DNA of 64,000 nucleotides from Imbricaverruca yamaguchii (lineage: Eukaryota; Arthropoda; Thecostraca; Neoverrucidae): assembly GCA_034440575.1 (NCBI GenBank), contig JAOTOL010001639.1, forward strand, positions 2,072,501 through 2,136,500, given 5' to 3'. Under the pieces are notes generated by a model. The model was not told the DNA's origin. It saw only the letters and a program-made list of their open reading frames with translations, and ran no database searches. Positions 1 through 12,130 of this stretch are shown piece after piece. The position numbers and the translations under genes are program-made. Numbering within the stretch: position 1 is the first letter of the stretch; every line of letters begins with the position of its first letter.

Positions 1-291
1 TTCTCTATGTGGTCTACGTCTCCTTAACCTTTTCTCAGCTTCTAGTGATATTCATCGGCAAAAACTGGTACACTGCAGCGCAATTATAACAGCGCTGACC
101 ATTCGCTGCTTCACCTTCAATATTATGAAGTTTAAACCATACTTATTTGTGTTATTTAAGGGAATGGGGAAGGAAGTGCGAAGACCTCACAGATCAGCGT
201 CTAATGGTTCCACAGATCTCATTGCTTATATTTGGACATTCAGAGGAGTTATTTGGTTACATGCCGCATTTGCGAAGTGTCACATGTATTG
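1..291. other. AT-rich unique sequence, nothing recognised
   Basis: I see no repeat, coding or RNA signal in this stretch. It leads directly into a purine-rich simple repeat. Confidence 0.5.
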
Positions 292-429
292 ATGAGAGAG
301 AGAGAGAGAGGGGGGAAGGGAAAGGGAGAGAGGGAGAGGGAAAGAGAGAGAGAGAGAGAGAAAGAGAGGGAGAGGGAGATAGTGATAGAGGAAGAGGGAA
401 AAGAGAGAGAGAGAGAGAGAGAGGGAGAG
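292..429. repeat. (GA)n-rich polypurine tract
   Basis: This is an almost pure G/A strand built from GA and GGGA runs with short A and G interruptions. Mirror-symmetric polypurine tracts of this kind can form triplex DNA (known property; not shown here). The apparent Arg/Glu-rich and Leu/Ser-rich reading frames across it are artefacts of the repeat. Confidence 0.9.
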
Positions 430-1093
<664 letters not shown>

Positions 1094-1595
1094 GTCTTTG
1101 CATATATACCTAGTTAGGTATATGCAACAAAACATTTGTAGTTCTATTGTGTGGTGATGAAACAAGGAGAGATTGCGAAAGCGGCCTAAGTTGCTCACGC
1201 AACAGCTGAGCACTGAAATAGCATGATCATCTGGTCGAGACACAAATTGTAAGGTGTTGAGGGTAGTGGGGAGGCTCGCCGAAAGGAAATAAATATTCCG
1301 ATTTCTTCAGTGCGATTTCCGTAAAATTGCTCGCCTTTCACACTGTCTGTGGCAAAAGGTGAACTTTGCAGAATACCCATATTAAAACATATCAGACTGG
1401 ATTTGTCCAAGAATGCACAGATAAATATGATGGTAACCAATTGATCATTGAAAATAAAACTTCAGCACGTCACAGATGCCACTGCGAAATGATTGAGATG
1501 GCAGAGACCAATGCATTCCATGCAGCTTATATGGTCGCAATGCTAATGCAAAATAATTATGAGACGATGATATCACATACATCTACTGCATGCAC
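1094..1595. other. Unique sequence, nothing recognised
   Basis: This is intermediate-composition DNA between two microsatellites. Short open frames exist but have no recognisable motif. Confidence 0.4.
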
Positions 1596-1728
1596 ACAAG
1601 TATATATACAATACATATATATATTATATATATGTTTATATAGAAACATATATATGTACATGTGTATATATATATGTATAGGTATATGTGTATATGCATA
1701 TGTATACATGTATATGTATTTGTATATA

Positions 1729-1765
<37 letters not shown>

Positions 1766-1792
1766 GTTTGTGTGTGCGTGTGCGTGTATGTC
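1596..1792. repeat. Degenerate TA/TG microsatellite
   Basis: The tract mixes TATA, TATG and TGTA dinucleotide-based runs. A pure TA core sits near 1740-1765 and a TG/CG-rich edge near 1768-1790. It resembles an older, mutated version of the compound arrays at 902-1093 and 6213-6526. Confidence 0.85.
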
Positions 1793-2329
1793 TTTTTGTT
1801 GTGTTTTTGTGATATGGTTCACACTAGCTGCATATCAGCGTGAAATGTAAGGACATAAAGTGTCGGTTACTACTACGTTTGATTGCTTACAGGATTGATT
1901 GCAGTCTGATATTTCTGTGAATTTTAATCAGTTCCTGATATTCAAACCAAAACCGTTTTTCCTGCTAGACCCCATTGGAGCAATCACAAGACAAAACCTG
2001 CTATTATATTGTCTGCGACTTGGGCTGCCGCCAAACCAAGCATCTTTTTACGGTATAGTGCATATTATTTACGACCCAACCATCATCCTCTAAAGGATTA
2101 ATCAGGCAAGGCTTAATATAACATTAAAAGCCTCGAACAGAGATCCCTTCAGATACGGCCGTTCGTCTTTTGTCATTACGGACTCATTTGATGTGCGTGT
2201 GTAAGGCCATCCATTATTACTGGGATTACAGACGTACTACATTAGGCGAAGATACGACTCTCCCATTCAATCTCCTATCGCCGGGAGTTTTTGCATCATG
2301 GCCGGCCTTTGTCTACCTCTTTGTGGCTC
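1793..2329. other. AT-rich unique sequence
   Basis: I see nothing that supports a gene, RNA or repeat. Confidence 0.4.
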
Positions 2330-2930
2330 ACAATCCCTGAAGCGGGTCGGAGCCGGCCAGAATGCCGGAACCCGCCGGCGGCGTCCGGTCTGTGTGAAGG
2401 CGCGCCGCTTCAGGCGGCGCTAATGTGATTAGCCAATTGCGCCGGTGAAAGGCCGTCGCATATGGGACAGTCGATAGCGCCGCGCGGGCCGCGCCCGTTT
2501 GCCGGCCGGTTTCACTGGATCGGCGACAATGTGCGGCCGTCTCTGAGGATGCTGCCGGCGCGTGCGGCGCGGCAGTCACCCCGAGCCTCCCCGATCCCGT
2601 GCGCGAAACTGCCGAAGCACGCGGCGAGCGGTTGTGGACCGGCCTTCGTTGGCCACTTGGCTGCGTCTTCTTCGACCAGGCGCTGGCGCGCTGCTGTCGC
2701 CCCGGTGTCAGGTGCTGGCGACGCCCCTGGCTCCGCACTGGCGGCACGGGCTGGTCCAGTTCTCGGTAGACACAGATACGGCCGTGTCGGATCTCGGCCT
2801 GTCTGACACCGCCACTTGGCGCAACAGCGACACGCCGAGGGTTATCGACCGTGCCACGCTACGATCCGCGTTCGCTCGCAAAGATGCTTTTGTCAGCGCC
2901 GAAACAGTCCGATTCTCATGCAATATCAAC
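2330..2930. other. CpG-rich island
   Basis: A sharply bounded GC- and CpG-rich block rich in GCCGGC/CGGCCG motifs lies between AT-rich flanks. It is open in several frames because TA-containing stop codons are rare in GC-rich DNA. The predicted peptides (Arg/Ala/Pro-rich) match no family I know. It could be a promoter-type CpG island or an old GC-rich repeat, and I cannot decide which. Confidence 0.4.
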
Positions 2931-4416
2931 ATGCATCCGCTCAGGTTTCGTGACTGGGAGGAATATATCTGTTGATCGCGGAATTAGTTGTTAATATTTT
3001 GTCAGAGCTATCTCCAAGCGTCACCGAAACAAAATACACAGTGCGCTGTGCCCAGGGAATACGAAGCAGTGCAGTAGGCGAGACTTTAAGAGACGTATTA
3101 TGTTTTAGTACTACTACATTAATTTTGCATCATAAATGCAGCATTCCATTACGCTTCGTATGTGATTCTCCCAAGTTGAGGGACTTTTTACGGCCGGCAG
3201 TAACTTCTTTACTCGGTCGTTAGACAGGCGTTACCTGAAAGCTGCCGGCAAAAGTACATAGTACTCACGTGCCGGCCCCTCAGCGCATCAGCAGTTGTTC
3301 TATGGCATCAGGCTGCAAATGCATGTTGCTGAATCATGGCGCAACTTTGTACATCAATCTATGCTTATTTTGAAGCCATGAACTTATTTGTTTCTGTTCG
3401 CGCGCGCTGCTTCACGGAGAAATTGCCACATAAACTAGAAACGTACTCAAGGAGATACCTTATCTAACTTAACTCGAACAATGAATGGCACAAGTCTAAA
3501 TGGAAGCGAACAGAGTTTCCAAATTGAGCAGTACTCGTAAGTCCCGTCTCGAATTGAGTAGCTTGAAGCCAGTGGCCCCGTAGATGGAGTACGGAGGCTA
3601 TTGCTTCCCGCTCATCGGGGACACTTGGGGCTGCTGCTGCTTATCTTCGCTCGAGATTACGAGACACGCCGAAGGTCCAGCGTCCAACGACAGATCAGCG
3701 TCACGTCACCATCCGCACATGGCCAAACGGGTCACCGACTGGAAGCAGTCGGTCGGCGCGTCCACAAAAGTCGACGGCATTGATGCACCCGAGGCCTGCC
3801 ACGTGCCTCTCCGGGAGTGGAGGTGCTGCTGCAATGGCGTGATGTGACGTGACACTTGGCTTCTCCGCTCGTCGGTGGGGCCTCCACCGGACCAGCAGTT
3901 TGCGAATCCGACGGCAAGCCCGGCGTATTGACCGCTCGGGCTGATGGTATTGACGAGCCGCCAGTCGACTGACGGGTGACGAAATTGGTATCGATGGCTA
4001 CGAGAAAGTGGATAGGAAAATTCTGACTTGGACCCAGAAGTTATAACCTAAGATGTCCAAATGTGCTGACAAAAACGAACTATATCCACGAAAACACCTC
4101 AAGCGAACAGACACCCAACTTCAGCTGTGCTTTATTTCGTTGTTTTCAGAAATTGAAATTCTGCATTGCTTGTAATGAAGGCTCGGAAAGAAATTAACAT
4201 TCCATTTCGATATGCACGCAGATTTGTCGTTGCTCTCACGTGGATTCAGTCAGATGTAATTTTTTCCCCAATTATTCCAGTCTAGATAACTATCAACAGT
4301 TGCTCGATCGGGATACCCGCTATGTCGTGCGATGATTTCCCAGTCCAGGCGAGTCGTTCAGCGATCCCGCATCACTCGCTGACCACCAGCGCCACTCGAG
4401 GACGGCAACAGGTCGG
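2931..4416. other. Unique sequence, partly CpG-rich
   Basis: No gene is recognised. A second moderately GC-rich segment lies at about 3560-3970. It starts near a lone CAGTGGC (3570), which resembles the terminus of hAT-like elements seen elsewhere in this window, but I found no matching second end. Confidence 0.35.
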
Positions 4417-4542
4417 CATGGCAACATGACGTCACGCTACGCTGCAGCTGGCGCGGGGCATGGCAACATGACGTCACGTTCCGCGGCTGCTGGGGCGGGG
4501 CGTGGCAACATGACGAAACGCTCCGCGGCGGCTGTCCCCGGC
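4417..4542. repeat. 42 bp tandem repeat, 3 copies
   Basis: Three units start at 4417, 4459 and 4501. Each contains GGCAACATGACG followed by a GC-rich half. The first two units carry a perfect TGACGTCA palindrome; the third has lost it (TGACGAAA). The array is only about 140 bp before the 7 bp array. Confidence 0.85.
4427..4476. promoter_or_regulatory. Two consensus CRE-type palindromes
   Basis: TGACGTCA occurs at 4427-4434 and 4469-4476, and again at 5514-5521. This is the cAMP-response element bound by CREB/ATF bZIP factors in animals. Because the first two lie in a tandem repeat and no gene is recognised nearby, regulatory use is only a possibility. Confidence 0.3.
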
Positions 4543-4679
4543 ACCAATTGACATGCTTCAGAATCCCACGGACGCGTCGCAAGCTGATATCTCGGATAAG
4601 CGGCCGGCCGGTGTGTGAGTCAGTAACTGAGCCCACCAGGTGAGACGGCCGCCAACAAACGCTGCTGCCATACTGCCTG

Positions 4680-5470
4680 CTCACCGCTCACCGCTCACCG
4701 CTCACCGCTCACCGCTCACCGCTCACCGCTCACCGCTCACCGCTCACCGCTCACCGCTCACCGCTCACCGCTCACCGCTCACCGCTCACCGCTCACCGCT
4801 CACCGCTCACCGCTCACCGCTCACCGCTCACCGCTCACCGCTCACCGCTCACCGCTCACCGCTCACCGCTCACCGCTCACCGCTCACCGCTCACCGCTCA
4901 CCGCTCACCGCTCACCGCTCACCGCTCACCGCTCACCGCTCACCGCTCACCGCTCACCGCTCACCGCTCACCGCTCACCGCTCACCGCTCACCGCTCACC
5001 GCTCACCGCTCACCGCTCACCGCTCACCGCTCACCGCTCACCGCTCACCGCTCACCGCTCACCGCTCACCGCTCACCGCTCACCGCTCACCGCTCACCGC
5101 TCACCGCTCACCGCTCACCGCTCACCGCTCACCGCTCACCGCTCACCGCTCACCGCTCACCGCTCACCGCTCACCGCTCACCGCTCACCGCTCACCGCTC
5201 ACCGCTCACCGCTCACCGCTCACCGCTCACCGCTCACCGCTCACCGCTCACCGCTCACCGCTCACCGCTCACCGCTCACCGCTCACCGCTCACCGCTCAC
5301 CGCTCACCGCTCACCGCTCACCGCTCACCGCTCACCGCTCACCGCTCACCGCTCACCGCTCACCGCTCACCGCTCACCGCTCACCGCTCACCGCTCACCG
5401 CTCACCGCTCACCGCTCACCGCTCACCGCTCACCGCTCACCGCTCACCGCTCACCGCTCACCGCTCACCG
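4680..5470. repeat. 113 perfect copies of the heptamer CTCACCG
   Basis: The unit CTCACCG runs from 4680 to 5470, which is 791 bp or exactly 113 units. I checked the phase at every 60-base line start and it never slips, and I saw no substitution. Seven is not divisible by three and the unit has no stop in any frame, so the plus strand reads as one repeating heptapeptide (Thr-Ala-His-Arg-Ser-Pro-Leu) in all frames. The 294-residue frame at 4640-5524 is therefore not evidence of a gene. Perfect homogeneity implies very recent expansion, ongoing homogenisation or an assembly artefact. Confidence 0.98.
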
Positions 5471-5509
5471 ACCAGGTCCACAAGGCTCCGTGTCTGCTCT
5501 GGAGCGCCG

Positions 5510-5952
5510 GGCATGACGTCATGATGTACTGTCACCTGTCGTGATGTCATGGTGTGTCGCCTGTCATGATGTCATGGTGTACTGTCACCCGTCGTGATGC
5601 CATGGTGTGTCGCCTGTCATGATGTCATGGTGTACTGTCACCCGTCGTGATGCCATGGTGTGTCGCCTGGCATGATGTCATGGCGTTCGTGTTGTCCCCC
5701 GTCGTGATGTCATGGGGTGTCGCCTGTCATGATGTCATGGTGTACTGTCACCCGTCGTGATGCCATGGTGTGTCGCCTGTCATGATGTCATGGTGTACTG
5801 TCACCCGTCGTGATGCCATGGTGTGTCGCCTGGCATGATGTCATGGCGTTCGTGTTGTCCCCCGTCATGATGCCATGGGGTGTCGCCTGTCATGATGTCA
5901 TGGGGTGTCGCCTGTCATGATGTCGTGGTGTTCGTATTGTTGCCTGTCGTGA
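5510..5952. repeat. 25/28 bp minisatellite with ~53 bp higher-order unit
   Basis: Two related units alternate, one around CATGATGTCATGG and one around CGTGATGCCATGG. They are joined by ACTGTCACCC or GTCGCCT linkers and give a dimer of about 53 bp. The first unit still contains a perfect TGACGTCA (5514-5521). Later units read TGATGTCA or TGATGCCA, as if the array grew from a CRE-like seed and then diverged. Confidence 0.9.
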
Positions 5953-6526
<574 letters not shown>

Positions 6527-6528
<2 letters not shown>

Positions 6529-7842
6529 GTTTTGCGTTTGCGAAATATCTGCGTTGAATGAATCGACCCAAGAACCGGAAGTTCCACAAGTTTTCATCAA
6601 TGGAGCACATAGATTCCCGAGCACCTAAATGTAGGTAGAGATTTAATCATGAGATACATCCATCAACAGACGTCAGATTTTAGTTAATGAAATGTATTTT
6701 AATAATCAGGATATATAGGAGTGCTACTATCTCAGACAATTTTAATGTCATTTGCATACATGCGGTCCCGGGCGCCCTTTTGAGTGTTACAAAGGCTTGA
6801 CATAATGTTCTTGCGTAAGTGCGAAGCGGAAAATTTGAACAGGTAGCTCAGCTAATGGTTCCTTTCCATGCTATTTAATATGAGTACTGCCGCGTTTTAA
6901 TAAATTTTGGTAAATGAAGTACATAATGTGTTCCTCCCCATCTAATCAATAAGTTCCCAGTAAAATGGAGAACACGACTTGCCGTCTATTGCAAATCTCA
7001 TTTCCGCACGTTACTGTAGTGCGACGTTCGTGTATGAAATCTGCACCGTCCTTTGCAGTATTTCATAGCCGCATCATCGCAAAGCGTCCGGAGAAGATTA
7101 ACCGACTCCCATACGGTGCCAAAACAGCCAGCGGCGGTGTATGCAGCACAATCACCACATGCATCACCGACGGGCCGCGGCCGGCGGCGGCCGCCGCCAC
7201 CGCACAGCACCATTCATTGCCGTAAATAGCGGCACCAGCTACCGCAACGGCAACGTCTTGCTGATGCGCCGACACAAACAGCCCGGCCGGGCCCGGCGGC
7301 GCCGCCGTGCTCGGATGTGCCGCACACCTGGCCGCTCCGATCTGAGATCTGATCTGCCTGATATATCAGGACGCCAGCACGGACGTCAGCATGTCGGTAA
7401 ACCGGCCGTCATTTCCGTCAGCACAGCTGCTGGCGTGCGGTCGCATACTTCGTGCGCTTGTATCACTGGTGGACTGGTCACATACTGATGTGATCTCATC
7501 TCTTCAGTCGGCATAAGGAGATGGCCTCAAGGGAAGTAGACATCTTGAAGTATGTTCGCTTTCCGAAGTATATTTTGTTTTGCTAAAAGATAACTGGAGA
7601 ATGTTTACAGTTTCGGAGAGGTGACAGGTAAACGACATTTTCCCGCTGCTTCTGCTGCTCCTCACAGTCATCGCCTCATCGGTCATGCGTAAGAAGGAGC
7701 GCGGCTTACGACCGTCACGCCTTAGGTGATCTGTTCTGGAACTGATGCACATCTGACTCCTGATTATCAGATCCGAGCACCCAGCTACAATATGGAGATG
7801 GTAGCCGACATCAGAGATCGGCTACACTATGGAAACGGCAGC
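6527..7842. other. Unique sequence with CpG-rich island at ~7100-7480
   Basis: AT-rich DNA surrounds a CpG-rich segment containing GGCCGCGGCC-type motifs and CGGCCGGGCC. Frames open across the island, but their peptides are low-complexity and unrecognised. Confidence 0.35.
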
Positions 7843-8140
7843 CAGAGAAAGAGAAAGAAAAAGAAAAAGAAAAAGAAAAAGAAAAAGAAAAAGAAAAAGA
7901 AAAAGAAAAAGAAAAAGAAAAAGAAAAAGAAAGATGAACACAAAAAGAAAAACAGAAAGAGAAAGAGGATGAGGATGAGGATGAGGATGAGGATGAGGAT
8001 GAGAAAGAGAAAGAGAAAGAGAAAGAGAAAGAGAAAGAGAAAGATAAAGATAAAGATAAAGATAAAGATAAAGATAAATATAAAGGAAAAATAAAGAGAA
8101 TGACAGTAACAATGACAATAGCAATGACAATGACAATGAC
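7843..8140. repeat. Cascade of related hexanucleotide repeats
   Basis: A single tract keeps a period of 6 while the unit changes stepwise: AAAAAG (about 7850-7930), GAGGAT (about 7967-8002), AGAAAG (about 8002-8043), AAAGAT (about 8041-8078) and finally degenerate CAATGA (about 8105-8142). All are purine-rich on the plus strand. The Lys-rich and Ser/Leu/Phe-rich frames over it are artefacts. Confidence 0.93.
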
Positions 8141-8221
8141 ATTTGCGATGGGAAAGTGAAATAAAAATAGAAAGAAGAGTGGAAAGAGATGCAGTGTAAA
8201 CTGGCATAGTCATGACCTTAA

Positions 8222-9036
8222 CCCGTCCCGTCTCGGGGGGGGTCTTCAACCGCCCCCTCAGGTTTTTCGCGGATAGCGGACGAACGGCGCGCGGCAACGC
8301 GCCCAAATTTGGCATACCTTTTCCCACGTCAATTCTACATGCTGATTCAAAATGTTTAGGTCAGGTCTTCTATGGTCAACGAGTTAGTCAAGGTCAAGTG
8401 AGGTCACCTCCAAAAATAGTTCAACCAGTCGTCACGCTTTAACGAATACAGATATTTTAATGAAACTTTCAGCGTTTGCTTATTTTTACGGATGCAACAA
8501 AACGTACGAGCTGAATTTTTCATTTTTTCCGTTTTTGACTACATTGATAAATTCTGCGTATTTGCCATATTGCAGTTCAAACACAGGATCCTGGCTAAAG
8601 TAAGCATTTTTTATTAGGGCAAGTTGACTTCCAACAACATTTCTCCGTCTGCTCTCCCCATTGGAGAAGGAAAATTAAATAAAACGTAAAAGCCAAAATT
8701 TGGAAATTTGAAAAGGATTTTTTTTGGGGGGTGGGGGGCGGGGCAAAATAAATTATAGCCCTGGTCGATTTCGCTGTCCTTTTCTCATTCCAAATACATT
8801 TTTTTCATATATCCCTAAAATGAACTCCCCAGAGTAAAAAACATAATGCAAGTCGTGAAAAGTCGTGAAAATCTAGCCCCCCCTGGTGACGTTACTTTTG
8901 GGGGATTTTTTTGTGGGGGCTGGACCCAGACCCTACTCGTCGAGCGCTTTCCTATGACACCTCTTTCGTTTTCGTGCGATGCTTAGTTTGGATTTTAGAG
9001 GGGGGTCTTGAACCGCCCCCCCCGAGACGGGGTGGG
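8222..9036. mobile_element. 815 bp TIR element, possibly piggyBac-like MITE
   Basis: The ends form 21 bp terminal inverted repeats with two mismatches (8222-8242 and 9016-9036); the shared core is CCCGTCTCGGGGGGGG. The left end is preceded by TTAA (8218-8221) and begins CCC, while the right end finishes GGG. TTAA targets and CCC/GGG tips are hallmarks of piggyBac elements. The right flank reads AGGA rather than TTAA, so the target duplication is not confirmed. A second motif, GGGGGTCTT-AACCGCCCC, sits next to both ends in direct orientation. The interior is AT-rich with many G/C homopolymers and no transposase frame, so it would be non-autonomous. Confidence 0.6.
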
Positions 9037-9389
9037 AGGATTTGACAGGAAAGACGGCGCGGGTAAAATTTAGTTATTGAAAAAATAGGCGCGTTGGATT
9101 AATAACTTTGCAGAGGTGGCCGCATTCTCAATTCGTAGCTGCAAAAAAGACACTAAGCACACGATATTGTGGGAAACAAAGAGTGGCGACAGGGTGGCAG
9201 CGACTGACAGCTGCCTATTCCAATCTTTACCGTTTCAGGTGTCTGACATGGAGGGAGGGGGCACATGGGCGCTAGGAGAGCTGACCTCTGAACAGATTAC
9301 AGACGATTCATCCAGAGAAGGAAAATAGATACCTCAAAGGGTGCAATATGTCATCGCTTTGGAGATGGCTTTAAAGTTGCATATATATG
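9037..9389. other. Unique sequence
   Basis: A short open frame at 9116-9328 has no recognised domain. Nothing else is visible. Confidence 0.35.
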
Positions 9390-9560
9390 AAACCGATATT
9401 ACTGTAGGAAACGACAAGAGGAAAGGAGGAATCCGGCGAATCCAGGATAACATTCGTCAGGACTGTCGGATTGTCAAACATCACAAATCCAGCCGGTCGG
9501 ATTTGAAACCCCGTGTGAATCACTCCTTGTGGCACCATATCCCGGTAATATACCCTCCTC
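9390..9560 (-). mobile_element. Possible tRNA-derived SINE fragment
   Basis: On the minus strand a B-box-like GGTTTCAAATCC (about 9500-9512) is preceded by a weak A-box-like TGGTGCCACAAGGAGTGA. It is followed by a body containing GACGAATG and CGCCGGATTCCT, reminiscent of conserved tRNA-SINE tails. The A box is degenerate and too close to the B box for an intact tRNA, so this is at best a decayed copy. Confidence 0.35.
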
Positions 9561-10218
9561 CGTCCGGTGAAGGGTTTTGGTATTTGAGTGTCCTACTCGA
9601 TCCACGGTATTGATACTGCATGATCCATTATTTCTGTGCGCACACCACTATTTCTCTAATCTGAAATGATCTGGGACATAAGCTTCATAATCACAATTAT
9701 CCGGGGGCGAGGTGTGAAACCGATTGCATTTGTTGCTATCAGCAGTTTAATCTTCCATCCGTAATGTAATTAGTTCAAGTGTCATTTGCATATGCTATAC
9801 GGCGCCACTTTAGCTATTGGGCTACGAATGCAACGAAATCGAATATTAAATTACCTGTGTCGAAATGGTCATGAATAATGCGAGTTGCATGCGCGATAGT
9901 TTGATTGCCAAAAAATATTCAGCTACACTTGGACGAGTGTCTTACTGAGATGCTATTTCCGGCAATCCTATGATGACTTGCTATAATGATTTTAGAAAAT
10001 GTGCTCGACGTTCATTATAATGAACATGGTAGTTAGCTATTGGATAGGCGGCAGGGGAACAATTCCAACTCCGAATCATCACAAACACTAAGCTACGGAC
10101 GGTAAATAGCTGTTATTGAACAAGTCATGCGAGCAATCGATAATAGGGGAGCGGACAAAAAAACCTAATAGCTGCCGGAAGGTATACTTCCAGCTCGATA
10201 TTTGGCGGCTTGTCGGAG
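9561..10218. other. AT-rich unique sequence
   Basis: Only a perfect 16 bp palindrome, GTTCATTATAATGAAC (10010-10025), stands out. Confidence 0.4.
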
Positions 10219-10328
10219 GAAACACCAGAGGAAACATCAGAAGCGACAACGGAGGCAACATCAGAGGAAACATCAGAAGAAACACCAGAGGCGACATCAG
10301 AGGAAACGTCAGAGGAAACATCAGAGGT
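10219..10328. repeat. 12 bp minisatellite
   Basis: About nine units close to GAAACATCAGAG occur with substitutions (CACCAG, GCGACA). The period of 12 is in frame, so the frames over it read as tetrapeptide repeats; there is no evidence of a gene. Confidence 0.85.
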
Positions 10329-10446
10329 ACATAGTCCCAGTTTGTGACGACGCTCGCTCATTACCAGACGGCTCCAAAACAGCCATCGTGCAGCACGCGT
10401 GGTGCGGAGGCCGCTCGCCACGGCCGCTTCTTGAGTGAACCGGCAC

Positions 10447-11570
10447 TATCGACTTCAGCACCTGGCGATCAGCGCCCGGGGGTGGAAGGGCGTGGTGTCC
10501 GTCACACAGCCGGCAGTCGACACCAGGTGACGACACCCAGGTGACGACACCCAGGTGAGGCAAGGCGTGGTGTCCGTCACACAGCCGGCAGTCGACACCA
10601 AGTGACGACACCCAGGTGAGGCAAGGCTTGGTGTCCGTCACACAGCCGGCAGTCGACACCAGGTGACGACACCCAGGTGAGGCAGGGCGTGGTGTCCGTC
10701 ACACAGCCGGCAGTCGACACCAGGTGACGACACCCAGGTGAGGCAAGGCTTGGTGTCCGTCACACAGCCGGCAGTCGACACCAGGTGACGACACCCAGGT
10801 GACGACACCCAGGTGACGACACCCAGGTGACGACACCCAGGTGAGGCAGGGCGTGGTGTCCGTCACACAGCCGGCAGTCGACACCAAGTGACGACACCCA
10901 GGTGAGGCAGGGCGTGTTGTCCGTCACACAGCCGGCAGTCGACACCAGGTGACGACACCCAGGTGACGACACCCAGGTGACGACACCCAGGTGACGACAC
11001 CCAGGTGAGGCAGGGCGTGGTGTCCGTCACACAGCCGGCAGTCGACACCAGGTGACGACACCCAGGTGAGGCAGGGCGTATTGTCCGTCACACAGCCGGC
11101 AGTCGACACCAGGTGACGACACCCAGGTGACGACACCCAGGTGACGACACCCAGGTGACGACACCCAGGTGACGACACCCAGGTGACGACACCCAGGTGA
11201 CGACACCCAGGTGACGACACCCAGGTGACGACACCAAGGTGACGACACCCAGGTGACGACACTCAGGTGAGGCAGGGCTTGGTGTCCGTCACACAGCCGG
11301 AAGTCGACACCAGGTGACAACACCCAGGTGACGACACCAAGTGACGACACCCAGGTGAGGCAAGGCTTGGTGTCCGTCACACAGCCGGCAGTCGACACCA
11401 GGTGACGACACCCAGGTGAGGCAGGGCGTATTGTCCGTCACACAGCCGGCAGTCGACACCCAGGTGACGACACCCAGATGAGGCAGAGCTTGGTGTCCGT
11501 CACACAGCCGAAAGTCGACACCAGGTGACGACACCCAGGTAACGACACCCAGGTGACGACACCCAGACGA
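10447..11570. repeat. Nested 61 bp / 14 bp minisatellite
   Basis: The long unit (61 bp) contains GTCACACAGCCGGCAGTCGA and GGTGAGGCA. The motif GTCACACAGC recurs at 10501, 10576, 10637 and 10698. A 14 bp sub-unit, GTGACGACACCCAG, lies between the long parts and varies in number: usually one, but around a dozen consecutively at 11110-11265. Spacing between long units therefore rises in 14 bp steps. This two-level expansion fits replication slippage in the short unit and unequal exchange of the long one. Confidence 0.95.
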
Positions 11571-12130
11571 TATCCGGTGCCGTGCAAACTCGCGCGCACT
11601 TTGCGAAGAGGACGGGTCAGCCTCCCCTGTCCTGTCGCCAGCTTCAGACACGCTCATTGCGCGGTCGAAGCGGCTATACCGGGGACTTTATTATTGTTCC
11701 TCACAAAGCCGGTATCGCTGAGCCAAGCGGTTAGCTTGATGGTACCCTAAAGGGGCTGCTGATGGACTGGTAGGCTGAAATACGATTTCGGTGTTTTTCG
11801 CTGCTATTTTTGTTGACTGTTTTGAAGATGAAAGACTCTGCTAATGGGAACACAAGCGCGCTGCGTGACCAGAAAGGAAAGCTCTCTGGTCTCGTGACAG
11901 TAGGAATAGTGGGGGCAGGCTAATATGCCACTTGATGTGTTGGGACATCATTGTAAACTGGCAGGTAATTAAATAAACTCTTGCTTAACGCTCGTTTCAT
12001 GCTCATGCAAAGGGAAACATTAGGTTGCGTGCGTGCGGCATATTCGAATGGTGTATGGACATAAATAAGTTTGCACTTGCTGATTGCTTGCACCATTGCT
12101 TTTCGAATTCATGATTAAGAATTCGAATTG
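11571..12130. other. Unique sequence
   Basis: A weak tRNA-like A box (GAGCCAAGCGGTTAGC, about 11721-11736) is present without a credible B box. Nothing else is recognised. Confidence 0.3.

Noticed and set aside
4680..5470. CRISPR array
   Set aside because: There are no unique spacers between repeats, no cas genes, and the context is eukaryotic. The same applies to the other arrays.
4640..5524. 294-codon heptapeptide-repeat protein, resembling an antifreeze or silk-type repeat
   Set aside because: The heptapeptide is the forced translation of CTCACCG in any frame; no signal peptide or unique coding flank is present.
11715..11790. tRNA gene suggested by GAGCCAAGCGGTTAGC
   Set aside because: No B box or acceptor pairing at the expected distance.
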